Source of the DNA: JACDAL01 sp963849115
GTDB taxonomy: Bacteria; Actinomycetota; CADDZG01; WHSQ01
Reading direction: 5' to 3'
Length of the DNA: 64,000 nt
NCBI GenBank assembly: GCA_963849115.1
Contig: CAWKGK010000008.1
Span: 494,369 to 558,368 of the forward strand
The position numbers and the translations under genes are program-made. Positions 25,239-33,692 of this stretch are shown one piece after another; the first letter of the stretch is position 1; every line of letters starts with the position of its first letter. The notes beneath the pieces were generated by a model that was not told the DNA's origin, made no database searches, and saw nothing but the letters and a program-made list of their open reading frames with translations.

Positions 25239-26432
25239 ATGTCGAACAGCAGCATTCCCCAGATACTTCTTTACACGCGCATCCGCAAATCCCCCTACTT
25301 CTACGGCTCCCGTCGCCACGGACCCGTCATGTACAGCGTCTACAATCGCACCTATCACCCCCGCCACTACGGAGATCCGGTCGAGGAGTACTGGCACCTG
25401 CTAAAGGGTGTCACCCTCTGGGATGTGGGAGTCGAGAGGCAGGTCGAGATCAGCGGGCCCGATGCCTTCACGTTCACGAACCTGTTGGTCCCGCGTGATC
25501 TGAACAAGTGCAACGTGCGCCAGTGTAAGTACGTGTTCATCACAGATCAGCATGGCGGCATCATCAATGACCCTGTCTTGCTGCGCCTCGACGAGAACCA
25601 TTTCTGGCTGTCCTTGGCCGACAGCGATGTGCTCCTGTGGGCGCGCGGGGTTGCCTACAAGCTTGGGCTTGATGTCACGATCCGCGAAGCGGACGTTGGT
25701 CCGGTGCAGGTGCAAGGACCGAAGTCGGCCGACGTGATGGTCGAGCTATTCGGCAGCAAGGTCCTCGATATCGGCTACTACTACATGGACGAGTACGAGC
25801 TCGACGGGCTCTCCGTGGTCGTTTCCAGGACCGGCTACACTTCCGAGCTCGGATATGAGATCTACCTGCGGGACGCGAGCAAGAACGGCGTCAAGTTGTG
25901 GGACAAGGTGCTGGAGGCGGGTAAGCCGCACGGGCTCGAGGTTATCGGGCCTTGTCACATCCGCCGCATCGAGGGCGGGATATTGGCCCACGGCGCCGAC
26001 GTGACCGTGGACAACAACCCCTTCGAGGTGGGTCTCGGCTATGACTGGATGGTCGATCTCAATCAGGAGTCAGACTTCATCGGCAAGGATGCCCTTACTC
26101 GCATCAAGAGAGAGGGCGTGAGTCAGAAGCTGGCCGGCGTCGAGATCGAAGGCGAGAACCTCGGCTCCTACAACGACGGCTCGATGATCGACTTCTTCGA
26201 CGTGTTCTCGGGCGACGGCAAGGTTGGGATCGTTACCAGCGCGTGCTATTCGCCCACTCTCGAGAAGAATATCGGCTACGCGATGATGCCGGTGGCATAT
26301 ACCGAACTCGGCACCGAACTGCAGGTGGAGACGCCTGCGGGCCGGCGCGGTGCGACGGTCGTGCCCAAGCCCTTCATCGATCCCAAGAAGGACACGCCCA
26401 AGCAGGACGTCAAGGCGACGTCCAAGCAGTGA
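25239..26432 (+). CDS. GcvT-family protein resembling DMSP demethylase DmdA
   Basis: A 397-residue folate-binding protein. The segments WDVGVERQVEISGPDAF, QCKYVFITDQHGGIINDPVL and LADSDVLLWARGVAYKLGLD resemble dimethylsulfoniopropionate demethylase more than classical GcvT. RTGYTSELGYEIYLRD and DNNPFEVGLGYDW complete the fold. DmdA transfers an S-methyl group to THF, but related proteins act on other methylated substrates, so the substrate is open. The C-terminus is a Lys-rich tail (DPKKDTPKQDVKATSKQ). It follows the dehydrogenase fusion by 48 bases, in the same operon. Confidence 0.75.
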   Translation: MSNSSIPQILLYTRIRKSPYFYGSRRHGPVMYSVYNRTYHPRHYGDPVEEYWHLLKGVTLWDVGVERQVEISGPDAFTFTNLLVPRDLNKCNVRQCKYVFITDQHGGIINDPVLLRLDENHFWLSLADSDVLLWARGVAYKLGLDVTIREADVGPVQVQGPKSADVMVELFGSKVLDIGYYYMDEYELDGLSVVVSRTGYTSELGYEIYLRDASKNGVKLWDKVLEAGKPHGLEVIGPCHIRRIEGGILAHGADVTVDNNPFEVGLGYDWMVDLNQESDFIGKDALTRIKREGVSQKLAGVEIEGENLGSYNDGSMIDFFDVFSGDGKVGIVTSACYSPTLEKNIGYAMMPVAYTELGTELQVETPAGRRGATVVPKPFIDPKKDTPKQDVKATSKQ

Positions 26433-26466
26433 CCTGGATGACTCAACAGCGGCAAGGACTCTGGGA

Positions 26467-28167
26467 ATGAGCTTTCCCTCCGACCTGGAGATCGCGCGTG
26501 GCGGAAACCTGAAGCCTATCGAGGACATCGCCTCGGCAATGGGTGTGGGCCCGCATAACCTCGAGCATTACGGCACTGATGTCGCCAAGGTCAAGCTGGA
26601 GGCCATCGACAGTCTGCAGGACCGCCCGCTTGCGAAGTATGTAGTCGTTTCGGCCATCACCCCGACTCCGTTGGGGGAGGGCAAGACCACCACCACGGTC
26701 GGCCTGGGGCAGGGGTTCTCGCAAATCAACAAGAAGGCCACGATTGCCATCCGCCAGCCATCGATGGGACCAACCTTCGGCATCAAGGGGGGCGCGGCCG
26801 GGGGAGGCTACAGCCAGGTGATTCCGATGGAGCGGCTCAACCTCCATCTGACCGGCGACATGCACGCCGTCACCGCGGCCCACAATCTACTGTCCGCGAT
26901 GATCGACAATCACGTCCATCACAGCGACGACTTCTTCAGCATCGATCGGCACAGCATCACCTGGAGGCGCGTGCTGGACGTAAACGATCGCGCTCTGCGC
27001 AATGTGATCACCGGTCTGGGGTCACGAGAGGACGGCGTCATCCGCCAGACCGGATTCGATATCACGGCTGCATCAGAGGTCATGGCCGTGCTTGCCCTAT
27101 CCACATCCTTACAGGACATGCGCCAAAGGCTCGGCCGCATCGTCATCGGCAACAGAGTCACGGGCGAGCCGATCACCGCCGAGGAGCTCAAGGCCGCCGG
27201 CGCCATGACCGTGATCATGCGAGATGCAATCAAGCCGAACCTGCTGCAAACGCTTGAGAACACTCCCGTGCTGGTGCATGCAGGGCCGTTCGGAAACATT
27301 GCCCACGGTAATTCCTCGATCGTTGCCGACCTCATAGGCATCCGGTCGGGAGATGTTCTGGTGACCGAGGCTGGGTTCGGCGCAGACATGGGGGCCGAGC
27401 GCTTCTTCAATATCAAGTGCAGGAACTCTGGCCTCACGCCGGATGCGGCGGTGGTAGTGGCCACGGTCCGGGCGCTGAAGGCGCATTCGGGACGCTTTCA
27501 GGTCCGGGCCGGACGTCCTCTTCCCGAGGAGATGTTGGTCGAGAACCCTGATGATGTGTCGGAGGGCGGCGCCAACCTCACTAAGCAGATTGACAACATC
27601 CGCCTCCATGGTGTGACTCCGGTGGTGGCGATCAATTCCTTTCCTACCGACTTCGAGTCCGAGCACGATGCCATCCGCTCCATTGCCGAGGAAGCTGGTG
27701 CCAAGGCTGCGGTCGCGACTCACTTCAGCGATGGGGGCCGGGGTGCAGCGGAATTGGCGGAAGTCATTTGGGAGGCCGCCTCGGCCCACAATGACTTCCA
27801 CTTCCTCTATCCCGACGACGCCTCCCTTCGAGACAAGATCCACGCCGTCGCCACCAAGGTCTACGGGGCCGCCGCGGTCGAGTACGACCTCGTCGCCAGC
27901 AGGCAGCTCGACTCCCATGAGACAAACGGCTTCGGCCACTTGCCCGTCTGCATAGCCAAGACGCATCTGTCGATTTCCTCAGACCCCAAGCTCAAGGGAG
28001 CGCCGACTGGTTGGACTCTGCCGGTCAGACAGGCTCGGGCGTCGGTCGGGGCAGGGTTCATTTATCCGGTGTGCGGCGACATGCGCACGATGCCGGGGTT
28101 GGGAGGCAGCCCTGCGGCCGAACGGATCGATATCGACGAGAACGGCGAGATAGTCGGGCTTTCGTGA
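26467..28167 (+). CDS. fhs: Formate-tetrahydrofolate ligase
   Basis: A 566-residue enzyme that reversibly couples formate, ATP and THF to 10-formyl-THF. The P-loop-like motif TPLGEGKTTTTVGLGQG (about 65-81) and RQPSMGPTFGIKGGAAGGGY are diagnostic. In a catabolic operon it can run in reverse, making ATP from 10-formyl-THF and releasing formate. The ATG at 26467 fits the family start. The stop overlaps the next GTG (GTGA), so it is coupled to the cyclohydrolase gene. Confidence 0.95.
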   Translation: MSFPSDLEIARGGNLKPIEDIASAMGVGPHNLEHYGTDVAKVKLEAIDSLQDRPLAKYVVVSAITPTPLGEGKTTTTVGLGQGFSQINKKATIAIRQPSMGPTFGIKGGAAGGGYSQVIPMERLNLHLTGDMHAVTAAHNLLSAMIDNHVHHSDDFFSIDRHSITWRRVLDVNDRALRNVITGLGSREDGVIRQTGFDITAASEVMAVLALSTSLQDMRQRLGRIVIGNRVTGEPITAEELKAAGAMTVIMRDAIKPNLLQTLENTPVLVHAGPFGNIAHGNSSIVADLIGIRSGDVLVTEAGFGADMGAERFFNIKCRNSGLTPDAAVVVATVRALKAHSGRFQVRAGRPLPEEMLVENPDDVSEGGANLTKQIDNIRLHGVTPVVAINSFPTDFESEHDAIRSIAEEAGAKAAVATHFSDGGRGAAELAEVIWEAASAHNDFHFLYPDDASLRDKIHAVATKVYGAAAVEYDLVASRQLDSHETNGFGHLPVCIAKTHLSISSDPKLKGAPTGWTLPVRQARASVGAGFIYPVCGDMRTMPGLGGSPAAERIDIDENGEIVGLS

Positions 28168-28739
28168 GTTATCTCGAGCTACCGCTGGAGCGGTTTCTCG
28201 AGATACTGGCCGCTAGAGAGCCGGTCCCCGGCGGCGGAGGTGCAGCGGCCGTCTCGGTGGCGATGGGGGCCGCGCTCGCCGCGATGGCCGCCCGCTACTC
28301 GAGCAGCCGCCTTGATGACGCAGGCGAGCTCGCGCGCAAAGCCGACGAACTCAGGGTTGAAGTGCAGTCACTGATCGAGAAGGACGCCGCCGCCTACTCG
28401 CGCGTGCTCGAGATCTATCGTTTGAAGGAGCGCAGTGGGTTGGGCGAGGCCTTGTCGGTGGCCGCCGACGTGCCGCTGTCTATTGCTATTGCCGGTGCGG
28501 CGGTTGCGGAGCTCGGGGTAGTGATTGCCGAGCAGGGGAACCCCAATCTGCGCGGCGACGCGATCACGGCAGTACTGCTGGCCGAATCGGGCGGGCGCGC
28601 TGCGGCCCTGCTCGTGAATCTCAACCTTGATTTAGCGCACATCGAGGATGAGCGTCGCGCCCGGACCAGGGATTGCGTTGCCACCGCGGAGGGAGCCAGA
28701 CAGCGTGTGCTTGCCGGCCTCACGGGTATCGCAGGATGA
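28164..28739 (+). CDS. fchA: FTCD/FchA-family methenyl-THF cyclohydrolase (cyclodeaminase fold)
   Basis: A 191-residue helical protein with the folate-binding motif AAREPVPGGGGAAAVSVAMG and GNPNLRGDAITAVLLAES. This family includes formimidoyl-THF cyclodeaminase and the stand-alone methenyl-THF cyclohydrolase FchA. No formiminotransferase is fused or adjacent. The gene lies between formate-THF ligase and FolD, so cyclohydrolase is the favoured function. The adjacent FolD has lost its own cyclohydrolase residues, which supports this. GTG start overlaps the fhs stop. Confidence 0.85.
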   Translation: MSYLELPLERFLEILAAREPVPGGGGAAAVSVAMGAALAAMAARYSSSRLDDAGELARKADELRVEVQSLIEKDAAAYSRVLEIYRLKERSGLGEALSVAADVPLSIAIAGAAVAELGVVIAEQGNPNLRGDAITAVLLAESGGRAAALLVNLNLDLAHIEDERRARTRDCVATAEGARQRVLAGLTGIAG

Positions 28740-29689
28740 ATGTCAAGCAGGCACACCTCATCGATGGGCGCGCTATTGCTGCTGAGCTCAGAGAGACATT
28801 GCGTAAAGACATCGCGGCCCTGAGGGCCGAAGGCGTGTGCCCGGGGCTGGCAACGGTGTTGTTCGAGGAAGACTACGCGGCGGAGGCTTACGAGCGCAGG
28901 CTCTGTGCCTTGGCGTCGGACCTCGGTTGCCACTACGTTTCGGAAGCATTGCCTCGAGACGCGGATGAGGCCGACGCCCTCGCAACCGTGGGAAAGCTGG
29001 GAGCCGACCCCCGGATTCACGGGATACTCATCCTTCGACCCCTGCCTTCCCAGATTTCCGAGGCAGTCGTCTACGAGGCTCTCGATCCTCTCAAGGACAT
29101 CGAGGCTGTACACCCTTTCAACGCGGGCCTGTTGGAGCTGGGCAGGCCCCGCTTCGTGCCCTCGACCCCCGCTTCGTGCTTTTGCTGCTTGGACAACTAT
29201 GTGTCTTCTTCGGGGCGCGACCCGGCTCGCTTCTACGAAGGCATCAATGTGGTCGTCGTGGGTCGCTCGGCGAACGTCGGAAGGCCCGCCGTCTTACTCG
29301 CATTGGCGCGCAACGCAACCGTGATGTCGTGCGACGAATACACCTCTGCCCGCGGCAAGCTGCACGAGTACACCGAGCGAGCCGACGTGCTCATCGTTGC
29401 TGCCGGAGTACCGGGTTTGATCACCGGGGACCACGTCTCAGACGGTGTGATCGCGATTGACGTTGGGATCAATCCGGTGGAGGAGGGGTCACGCACACGC
29501 TTGGTGGGTGACCTCGACTTCGACGGCGTTGCGTCCAAGGCGGAGGCGATCACGCCCGTGCCTGGGGGCGTGGGCCCCATTACACAAGTGTGGCTTCTAA
29601 AGAACACCGTGTTCGCGGCGCAGCTCCAGACCGGCAAAGGCGCCATGGAGCACCCGGCCGAGGTGCTGGGGCTTGGCCACGAGGGCTGA
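28736..29689 (+). CDS. folD: FolD-like methylene-THF dehydrogenase lacking cyclohydrolase residues
   Basis: A 317-residue member of the FolD family. The nucleotide-binding half is intact (VVVVGRSANVGRPAVLLALA, AITPVPGGVGPIT). In a gapless alignment to E. coli FolD recalled from memory, Tyr50 is kept (Tyr52). The cyclohydrolase residues Lys54, Gln98 and Asp121 are replaced by Leu56, Leu100 and Glu123. It is therefore predicted to be a dehydrogenase only, like yeast Mtd1, with the hydrolysis done by the FchA-type protein encoded immediately upstream. The ATG overlaps that gene's stop (ATGA). Confidence 0.9.
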   Translation: MNVKQAHLIDGRAIAAELRETLRKDIAALRAEGVCPGLATVLFEEDYAAEAYERRLCALASDLGCHYVSEALPRDADEADALATVGKLGADPRIHGILILRPLPSQISEAVVYEALDPLKDIEAVHPFNAGLLELGRPRFVPSTPASCFCCLDNYVSSSGRDPARFYEGINVVVVGRSANVGRPAVLLALARNATVMSCDEYTSARGKLHEYTERADVLIVAAGVPGLITGDHVSDGVIAIDVGINPVEEGSRTRLVGDLDFDGVASKAEAITPVPGGVGPITQVWLLKNTVFAAQLQTGKGAMEHPAEVLGLGHEG

Positions 29690-29734
29690 GGATGTCGACC
29701 TTGGCAACACCGGCCCCGCTCACCGCGGCTGCTG

Positions 29735-30661
29735 TTGAAAGAGTCGGTTCGAAGCCCTGATGTAGGAGCCAACGCGGCCGCCTTTGTGGCTGCGGCTCTC
29801 TACGGCGCTTCGGTGGTGGCCGTGCGGGTCGCGGTTGCCGATGTTTCGCCCCTGGCCCTGGCACTGTTCCGATTCGGACAGGGGACGGTGATCCTGGTGA
29901 TCGCGTTGTTGATCATGGCCCCTCACCTGCTGAAGATCAACATGCGCGACCTGCCCTTCCTCGCCCTCTTGGGAGTGATCTTCTTCGCCCTGTTCCCCCT
30001 CAGCTTCAACGCCGCTCTGCAATTCACCGAAGCTTCCCGAGGATCGGTTCTGCTCGCGGCCATGCCGGTGTGGAGCGTGGTGTTGGCTCCCCTTTTCGCC
30101 CCCGAGCACCTCAGCCGGCGACAGCTGGGCGGAGTTGTCATGACGGTGGTGGGCGTGTTTCTCTCGGTTGCTCCTTCGGTGCTCGCTTCGGGAGGCGGGA
30201 GCCGTGCCCTGATTGGGGATGGGCTGTTGGTGGTGACGGCGTTCCTGGGAGCTCTTTACGGTGTTCTCTCAAAGCGTGCGCTTAGGGTTCACTCTGCAGC
30301 GACCGTGACGACCTACGCCATGGCCTGCGGGGTCGTGGCCCTAACCCCGGTTGCCCTGGTGCAGAAGTCGTTTGGCGGAATGCGCCTTACCAGCGAGGTC
30401 ATCGCTTGGGTGGTGTTCCTCGGGGTTTTCGGCGGCGCCCTCGCCTTCTTGCTGTGGACCATTGCTCTCTCGCGGCTGTCCCCCACAGCAGTAACCGTCT
30501 ACGTTAACGTGAATCCCATCGTCGCCACTCTGCTGGCGGTTGCCCTGCTGGACGAGCGCATCGGACTGTTGTTCGTCGCCGGCTTCGCGGCGGTGGCAGC
30601 CGGCGTTTATTTGGTCAACCGCCCCGCCCACCGCCTGCAAAGGGTCGGGGGCCGCGGCTAA
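29735..30661 (+). CDS. EamA/DMT-superfamily transporter
   Basis: A 308-residue permease of two EamA repeats (about 12-140 and 155-295), ten predicted helices, with ERIGLLFVAGFAAVAAGVYL near the end. The start is TTG at 29735, since no ATG precedes the first helix. It lies in the same direction 45 bases after folD, so it may move the methylated substrate or a product such as an amino acid. The substrate cannot be deduced. Confidence 0.85.
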   Translation: MKESVRSPDVGANAAAFVAAALYGASVVAVRVAVADVSPLALALFRFGQGTVILVIALLIMAPHLLKINMRDLPFLALLGVIFFALFPLSFNAALQFTEASRGSVLLAAMPVWSVVLAPLFAPEHLSRRQLGGVVMTVVGVFLSVAPSVLASGGGSRALIGDGLLVVTAFLGALYGVLSKRALRVHSAATVTTYAMACGVVALTPVALVQKSFGGMRLTSEVIAWVVFLGVFGGALAFLLWTIALSRLSPTAVTVYVNVNPIVATLLAVALLDERIGLLFVAGFAAVAAGVYLVNRPAHRLQRVGGRG

Positions 30662-30707
30662 CGTATGCGAAAGCCCACGAGTGCCAAGTCCAGACGAGGA
30701 GGGCGCA

Positions 30708-32318
30708 GTGAACGCAATAGCTGAAGTCTTGGGAGAGATCGGTATTCCTGCGACTCTGTCGGAGTTGGCGTCCCGCGACTGGGACGTCGTCGTAGTGGGA
30801 GGAGGCCACAACGGGCTTGCGTGCGCCGCCTACCTCGCCCGCGCCGGGAAAACCGTGCTTGTGCTCGAGCGCAGGGAGCGGCTAGGCGGGGCCTGCACTC
30901 TGGAGCGGCCTTTCGAGGATCAGCGTTATGTGGTCAGTCCCTGCGCCTACGTCGTCGGCCTTCTCGACGAACGCGTCATCAGAGAGTTGCAGCTTGCCAG
31001 GCGCGGGCTCGAGATCTACGTGGCAGACCCGCAGCTCTGGGTTCCCTTCGAGGACGGTGGCTCGTTCGGTCAGTGGCTCGACGACGGCCGAACCGCGGCG
31101 AGCCTCGACGCCATGGGGCTGTCGCCGCACGACAAGGACGGCTACTGGGCCTACGAGGAGATGTTCGATGGGCTGCGCCGGCGGCTGCGCACGGGATCGA
31201 GGGACACCTGGGTGGGCGAGTCTCCCACCCGAGCCGAGCTGGAGGAGCTTCTCGACCACGACAAGGCTCTGATCGACGTGTTGTTCGAAGCCTCGATTGC
31301 GGAGGTGCTGGACGACTACATCACCGACCAGCGTCTCAAGGATGCGCTTTTCGGCCAGGGCGTCATCGGAACCTATGCGGGACCGAGGGACTGGGGTACG
31401 GCTTCTGTAAAGCTGATGCATTACCAGGGCGATCTCCTGGAGCAAGGAGCGATGTGGGGTTACGTGCGCGGTGGTATGGGCGTTGTGAGCTTTGCCATAG
31501 CCGATGCGGCTCGTGAGGCAGGTGCAGTTCTGGCCTGCGGCGTGCCCGTTGCCGAGGTGGTCCCGGGACAAGGTGTACACCTCGAAGACGGCACTCTGGT
31601 GCGAGCCAAGACGGTGGTCGGCAACGCCGATCCCAAAGTGATGCTGAGACTTCTCGGCGACCAGGCGTCTGACTCCTATCGTTCCCGGGTCGAGAGCTGG
31701 GATGTGCGCAGCCCTGTGGTCAAGTTCAACGCCGCCCTATCTCGACTTCCGTCCTGGAGCGCGGCCCCCAATGAAACGTTCATGGCGCGCGGGACGATCG
31801 ACGTGACCACGGGCCTCGACGATGCCCAGCGAGCCTTCGAGGCCTGTGATCGAGGCGAGCCCGCCGTGGGCTTCGGAGAGATCTACGTGCAGACGTTGCA
31901 CGACCCCTCTCCGGCCCCCGAGGGCCACCATCTGCTCAGCGTGTTCGGCCAATATGCGCCCTTTGTCCTCAACGACGGCGGCTGGGACGAGCGCCGCGGC
32001 GAGGTAGCGCGGCAGTTCATCGATTTGATCTCCCGCTTCGCCCCCGACTTCGAGGACTGCCTGGAGCACTACGAGGTCCTCGGCCCCCCCGACATAGAGG
32101 CGCGTATCGGCCTCACCGGAGGCCACATCTTCCAGGGCGAGGCGCGTCCCGACCAGATGTGGGAGCACCGCTTCTCACCCCGGACGGGGATGCCGGGCGT
32201 CTATCTCTGTGGGGCGGCAACCCATCCGGCGGGGAGCGTCATTGGACTGAACGGCCGTAATGCGGCCGAGTCCGTCCTCGCCGATTTGGGGGCCGAGTGG
32301 TCGCCGGTGGTTGCCTAG
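30708..32318 (+). CDS. CrtI/PYROXD2-like FAD-dependent oxidoreductase
   Basis: A 536-residue flavoprotein. The FAD motif VVVVGGGHNGLACAAYLARAG (about 28-48) is followed by VLERRERLGGACTLE. The C-terminal flavin motif includes YLCGAATHPAGSVIGLNGRNAA. This phytoene-desaturase-like group includes uncharacterised oxidoreductases, and there are no carotenoid genes here, so carotenoid desaturation is unlikely. The GTG start at 30708 has GAGGAGGG six bases upstream. It is the last gene in this direction of the one-carbon cluster and may act on its substrate. Confidence 0.85.
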   Translation: MNAIAEVLGEIGIPATLSELASRDWDVVVVGGGHNGLACAAYLARAGKTVLVLERRERLGGACTLERPFEDQRYVVSPCAYVVGLLDERVIRELQLARRGLEIYVADPQLWVPFEDGGSFGQWLDDGRTAASLDAMGLSPHDKDGYWAYEEMFDGLRRRLRTGSRDTWVGESPTRAELEELLDHDKALIDVLFEASIAEVLDDYITDQRLKDALFGQGVIGTYAGPRDWGTASVKLMHYQGDLLEQGAMWGYVRGGMGVVSFAIADAAREAGAVLACGVPVAEVVPGQGVHLEDGTLVRAKTVVGNADPKVMLRLLGDQASDSYRSRVESWDVRSPVVKFNAALSRLPSWSAAPNETFMARGTIDVTTGLDDAQRAFEACDRGEPAVGFGEIYVQTLHDPSPAPEGHHLLSVFGQYAPFVLNDGGWDERRGEVARQFIDLISRFAPDFEDCLEHYEVLGPPDIEARIGLTGGHIFQGEARPDQMWEHRFSPRTGMPGVYLCGAATHPAGSVIGLNGRNAAESVLADLGAEWSPVVA

Positions 32319-32354
32319 CAACCACTATCCATCACTCGGCGAGAGCGCTACCGC

Positions 32355-32822
32355 TCAGCTCCCCATCCACTCTGCTACCCGCCTCTGCATCTCGTCGGGA
32401 GCCACATCTTCGATGTGCGTGGCGACGCTCCAGCGGTGCCCGAAGGGATCCTCGAACTGGCCGGAGCGATCGCCGTAGAACTGGTCCTCGACCGCTCTCA
32501 GGGGCGTGGCGCCTGCTTGGATGGCTCGCTCGAAGACGGCGTCGACGTCCTCCACGTAGACGCTCATGGTCACCGGACTTCCGCCCAGCGTCTTGGGGCT
32601 CTGTACCCCCATCTCCGGGAACTCGTCCGAGAGCATGATCAGCGAGTCGCCGAGGGAAAGCTCTGCGTGGCCGATCTTGCCGCCGGGGGCCTCCATGTGA
32701 TCGCCCCGCAGCGTGGCCCCGAGCACTTTGGAATAGAACTCGATCGCGTCGCCGGCGCCGTCGATGCAGAGATACGCAGTGACCTGCGGGTATCCGTCGG
32801 GAATCGGCTTCACATTGGCCAT
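32355..32822 (-). CDS. VOC-superfamily (glyoxalase/PhnB-like) protein
   Basis: A 155-residue protein with two paired beta-alpha-beta-beta-beta modules. It starts PDGYPQVTAYLCIDGAGDAI and ends in DPFGHRWSVATHIEDVAP, the usual PhnB-like signature. Members bind a metal or small ligand; the specific function is unknown. It lies alone on the minus strand, between the one-carbon cluster and the envelope locus. Confidence 0.88.
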   Translation of the reverse strand: MANVKPIPDGYPQVTAYLCIDGAGDAIEFYSKVLGATLRGDHMEAPGGKIGHAELSLGDSLIMLSDEFPEMGVQSPKTLGGSPVTMSVYVEDVDAVFERAIQAGATPLRAVEDQFYGDRSGQFEDPFGHRWSVATHIEDVAPDEMQRRVAEWMGS

Positions 32823-32874
32823 GTTTTTCCTCCCATTGAAGTCGGTGGGTCCGCGTTGAGGAAGCCTACTTGGA

Positions 32875-33681
32875 GTGACCCCGCAGCCGACAGGTGAGGT
32901 GTGGTTGACTGCGGCCGTGGAGAGCTACGACTCGTCGACCTATGGGGAACAGATCGCAGGTGTCTACGACGAGCTCTACGACGGCCTCTTCGACACCGCC
33001 GGGGCGGTCGAGTTCCTCGCGGGGCTGGCGAAGGGGGGCCGGGCGCTGGAGCTGGGGATCGGCACGGGACGGATCGCCCTCCCGCTACAGCGAACCGGCG
33101 TCGATGTCTCGGGCGTGGATGCGTCGCAAGCGATGGTGGACAGGCTCAGGGCCAAGCCGGGAGGAGACTCGATCCCCGTCGCCATGGGCGATTTCAAGGA
33201 GCCACCGGTCACGGGGCCCTTCGACCTCGTCTTCGTTGCTTTCAACACCTTTTTCGGACTGCTGAGCCAGGAAGAGCAGATTGCCTGCTTCGAGCGGGTC
33301 GCATCTCTGTTGGCCGAGGACGCTCGTTTCGTGCTCGAGGCGTTCGTTCCCGACCTCTCTCGCTTTGATCACCATCAGCGGGTATCGGTTGACGAGGTCA
33401 TGCTGGATCAGGTCCGCCTCGAGGTCACGCGGCACGATCCCGTGTCCCAACGCATCGATTCACAGCACGTGATCCTCTCAGAGGAAGGAACTCGCCTCTA
33501 CCCCGTCCGGATCCGCTACTCGTATCCGGGCGAGCTCGACCTCATGGCGCAGCTCGCAGGACTCATGCTGCAGGAGCGTTGGGGCGACTGGCGGCGGCGA
33601 CCCTTCACCTCCGAGTCGCACGCACACGTCTCGGTCTACTGCCCCAGCCCAGGTACTCAATCGCGCACAGCGCGCTCCTGA
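32875..33681 (+). CDS. SAM-dependent class I methyltransferase
   Basis: A 268-residue Rossmann methyltransferase. Motif I is ALELGIGTGRIALPL, followed by VDVSGVDASQAMVDRL and the post-motif FDLVFVAFNTFFGLLSQ. The start is uncertain: GTG codons at 32875, 32899 and 32917 are all in frame ahead of the conserved fold. Substrate unknown. It lies 11 bases upstream of the first sulfotransferase gene as annotated here and may be co-transcribed. Confidence 0.85.
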   Translation: MTPQPTGEVWLTAAVESYDSSTYGEQIAGVYDELYDGLFDTAGAVEFLAGLAKGGRALELGIGTGRIALPLQRTGVDVSGVDASQAMVDRLRAKPGGDSIPVAMGDFKEPPVTGPFDLVFVAFNTFFGLLSQEEQIACFERVASLLAEDARFVLEAFVPDLSRFDHHQRVSVDEVMLDQVRLEVTRHDPVSQRIDSQHVILSEEGTRLYPVRIRYSYPGELDLMAQLAGLMLQERWGDWRRRPFTSESHAHVSVYCPSPGTQSRTARS

Positions 33682-33692
33682 GCAAAATTTCC

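Noticed and set aside
30708..32318. Carotenoid (phytoene) desaturase
   Set aside because: The CrtI-like fold is present, but no crtB, crtE or other carotenoid genes are nearby and the protein resembles the uncharacterised PYROXD2-type group, so a carotenoid role is not claimed.
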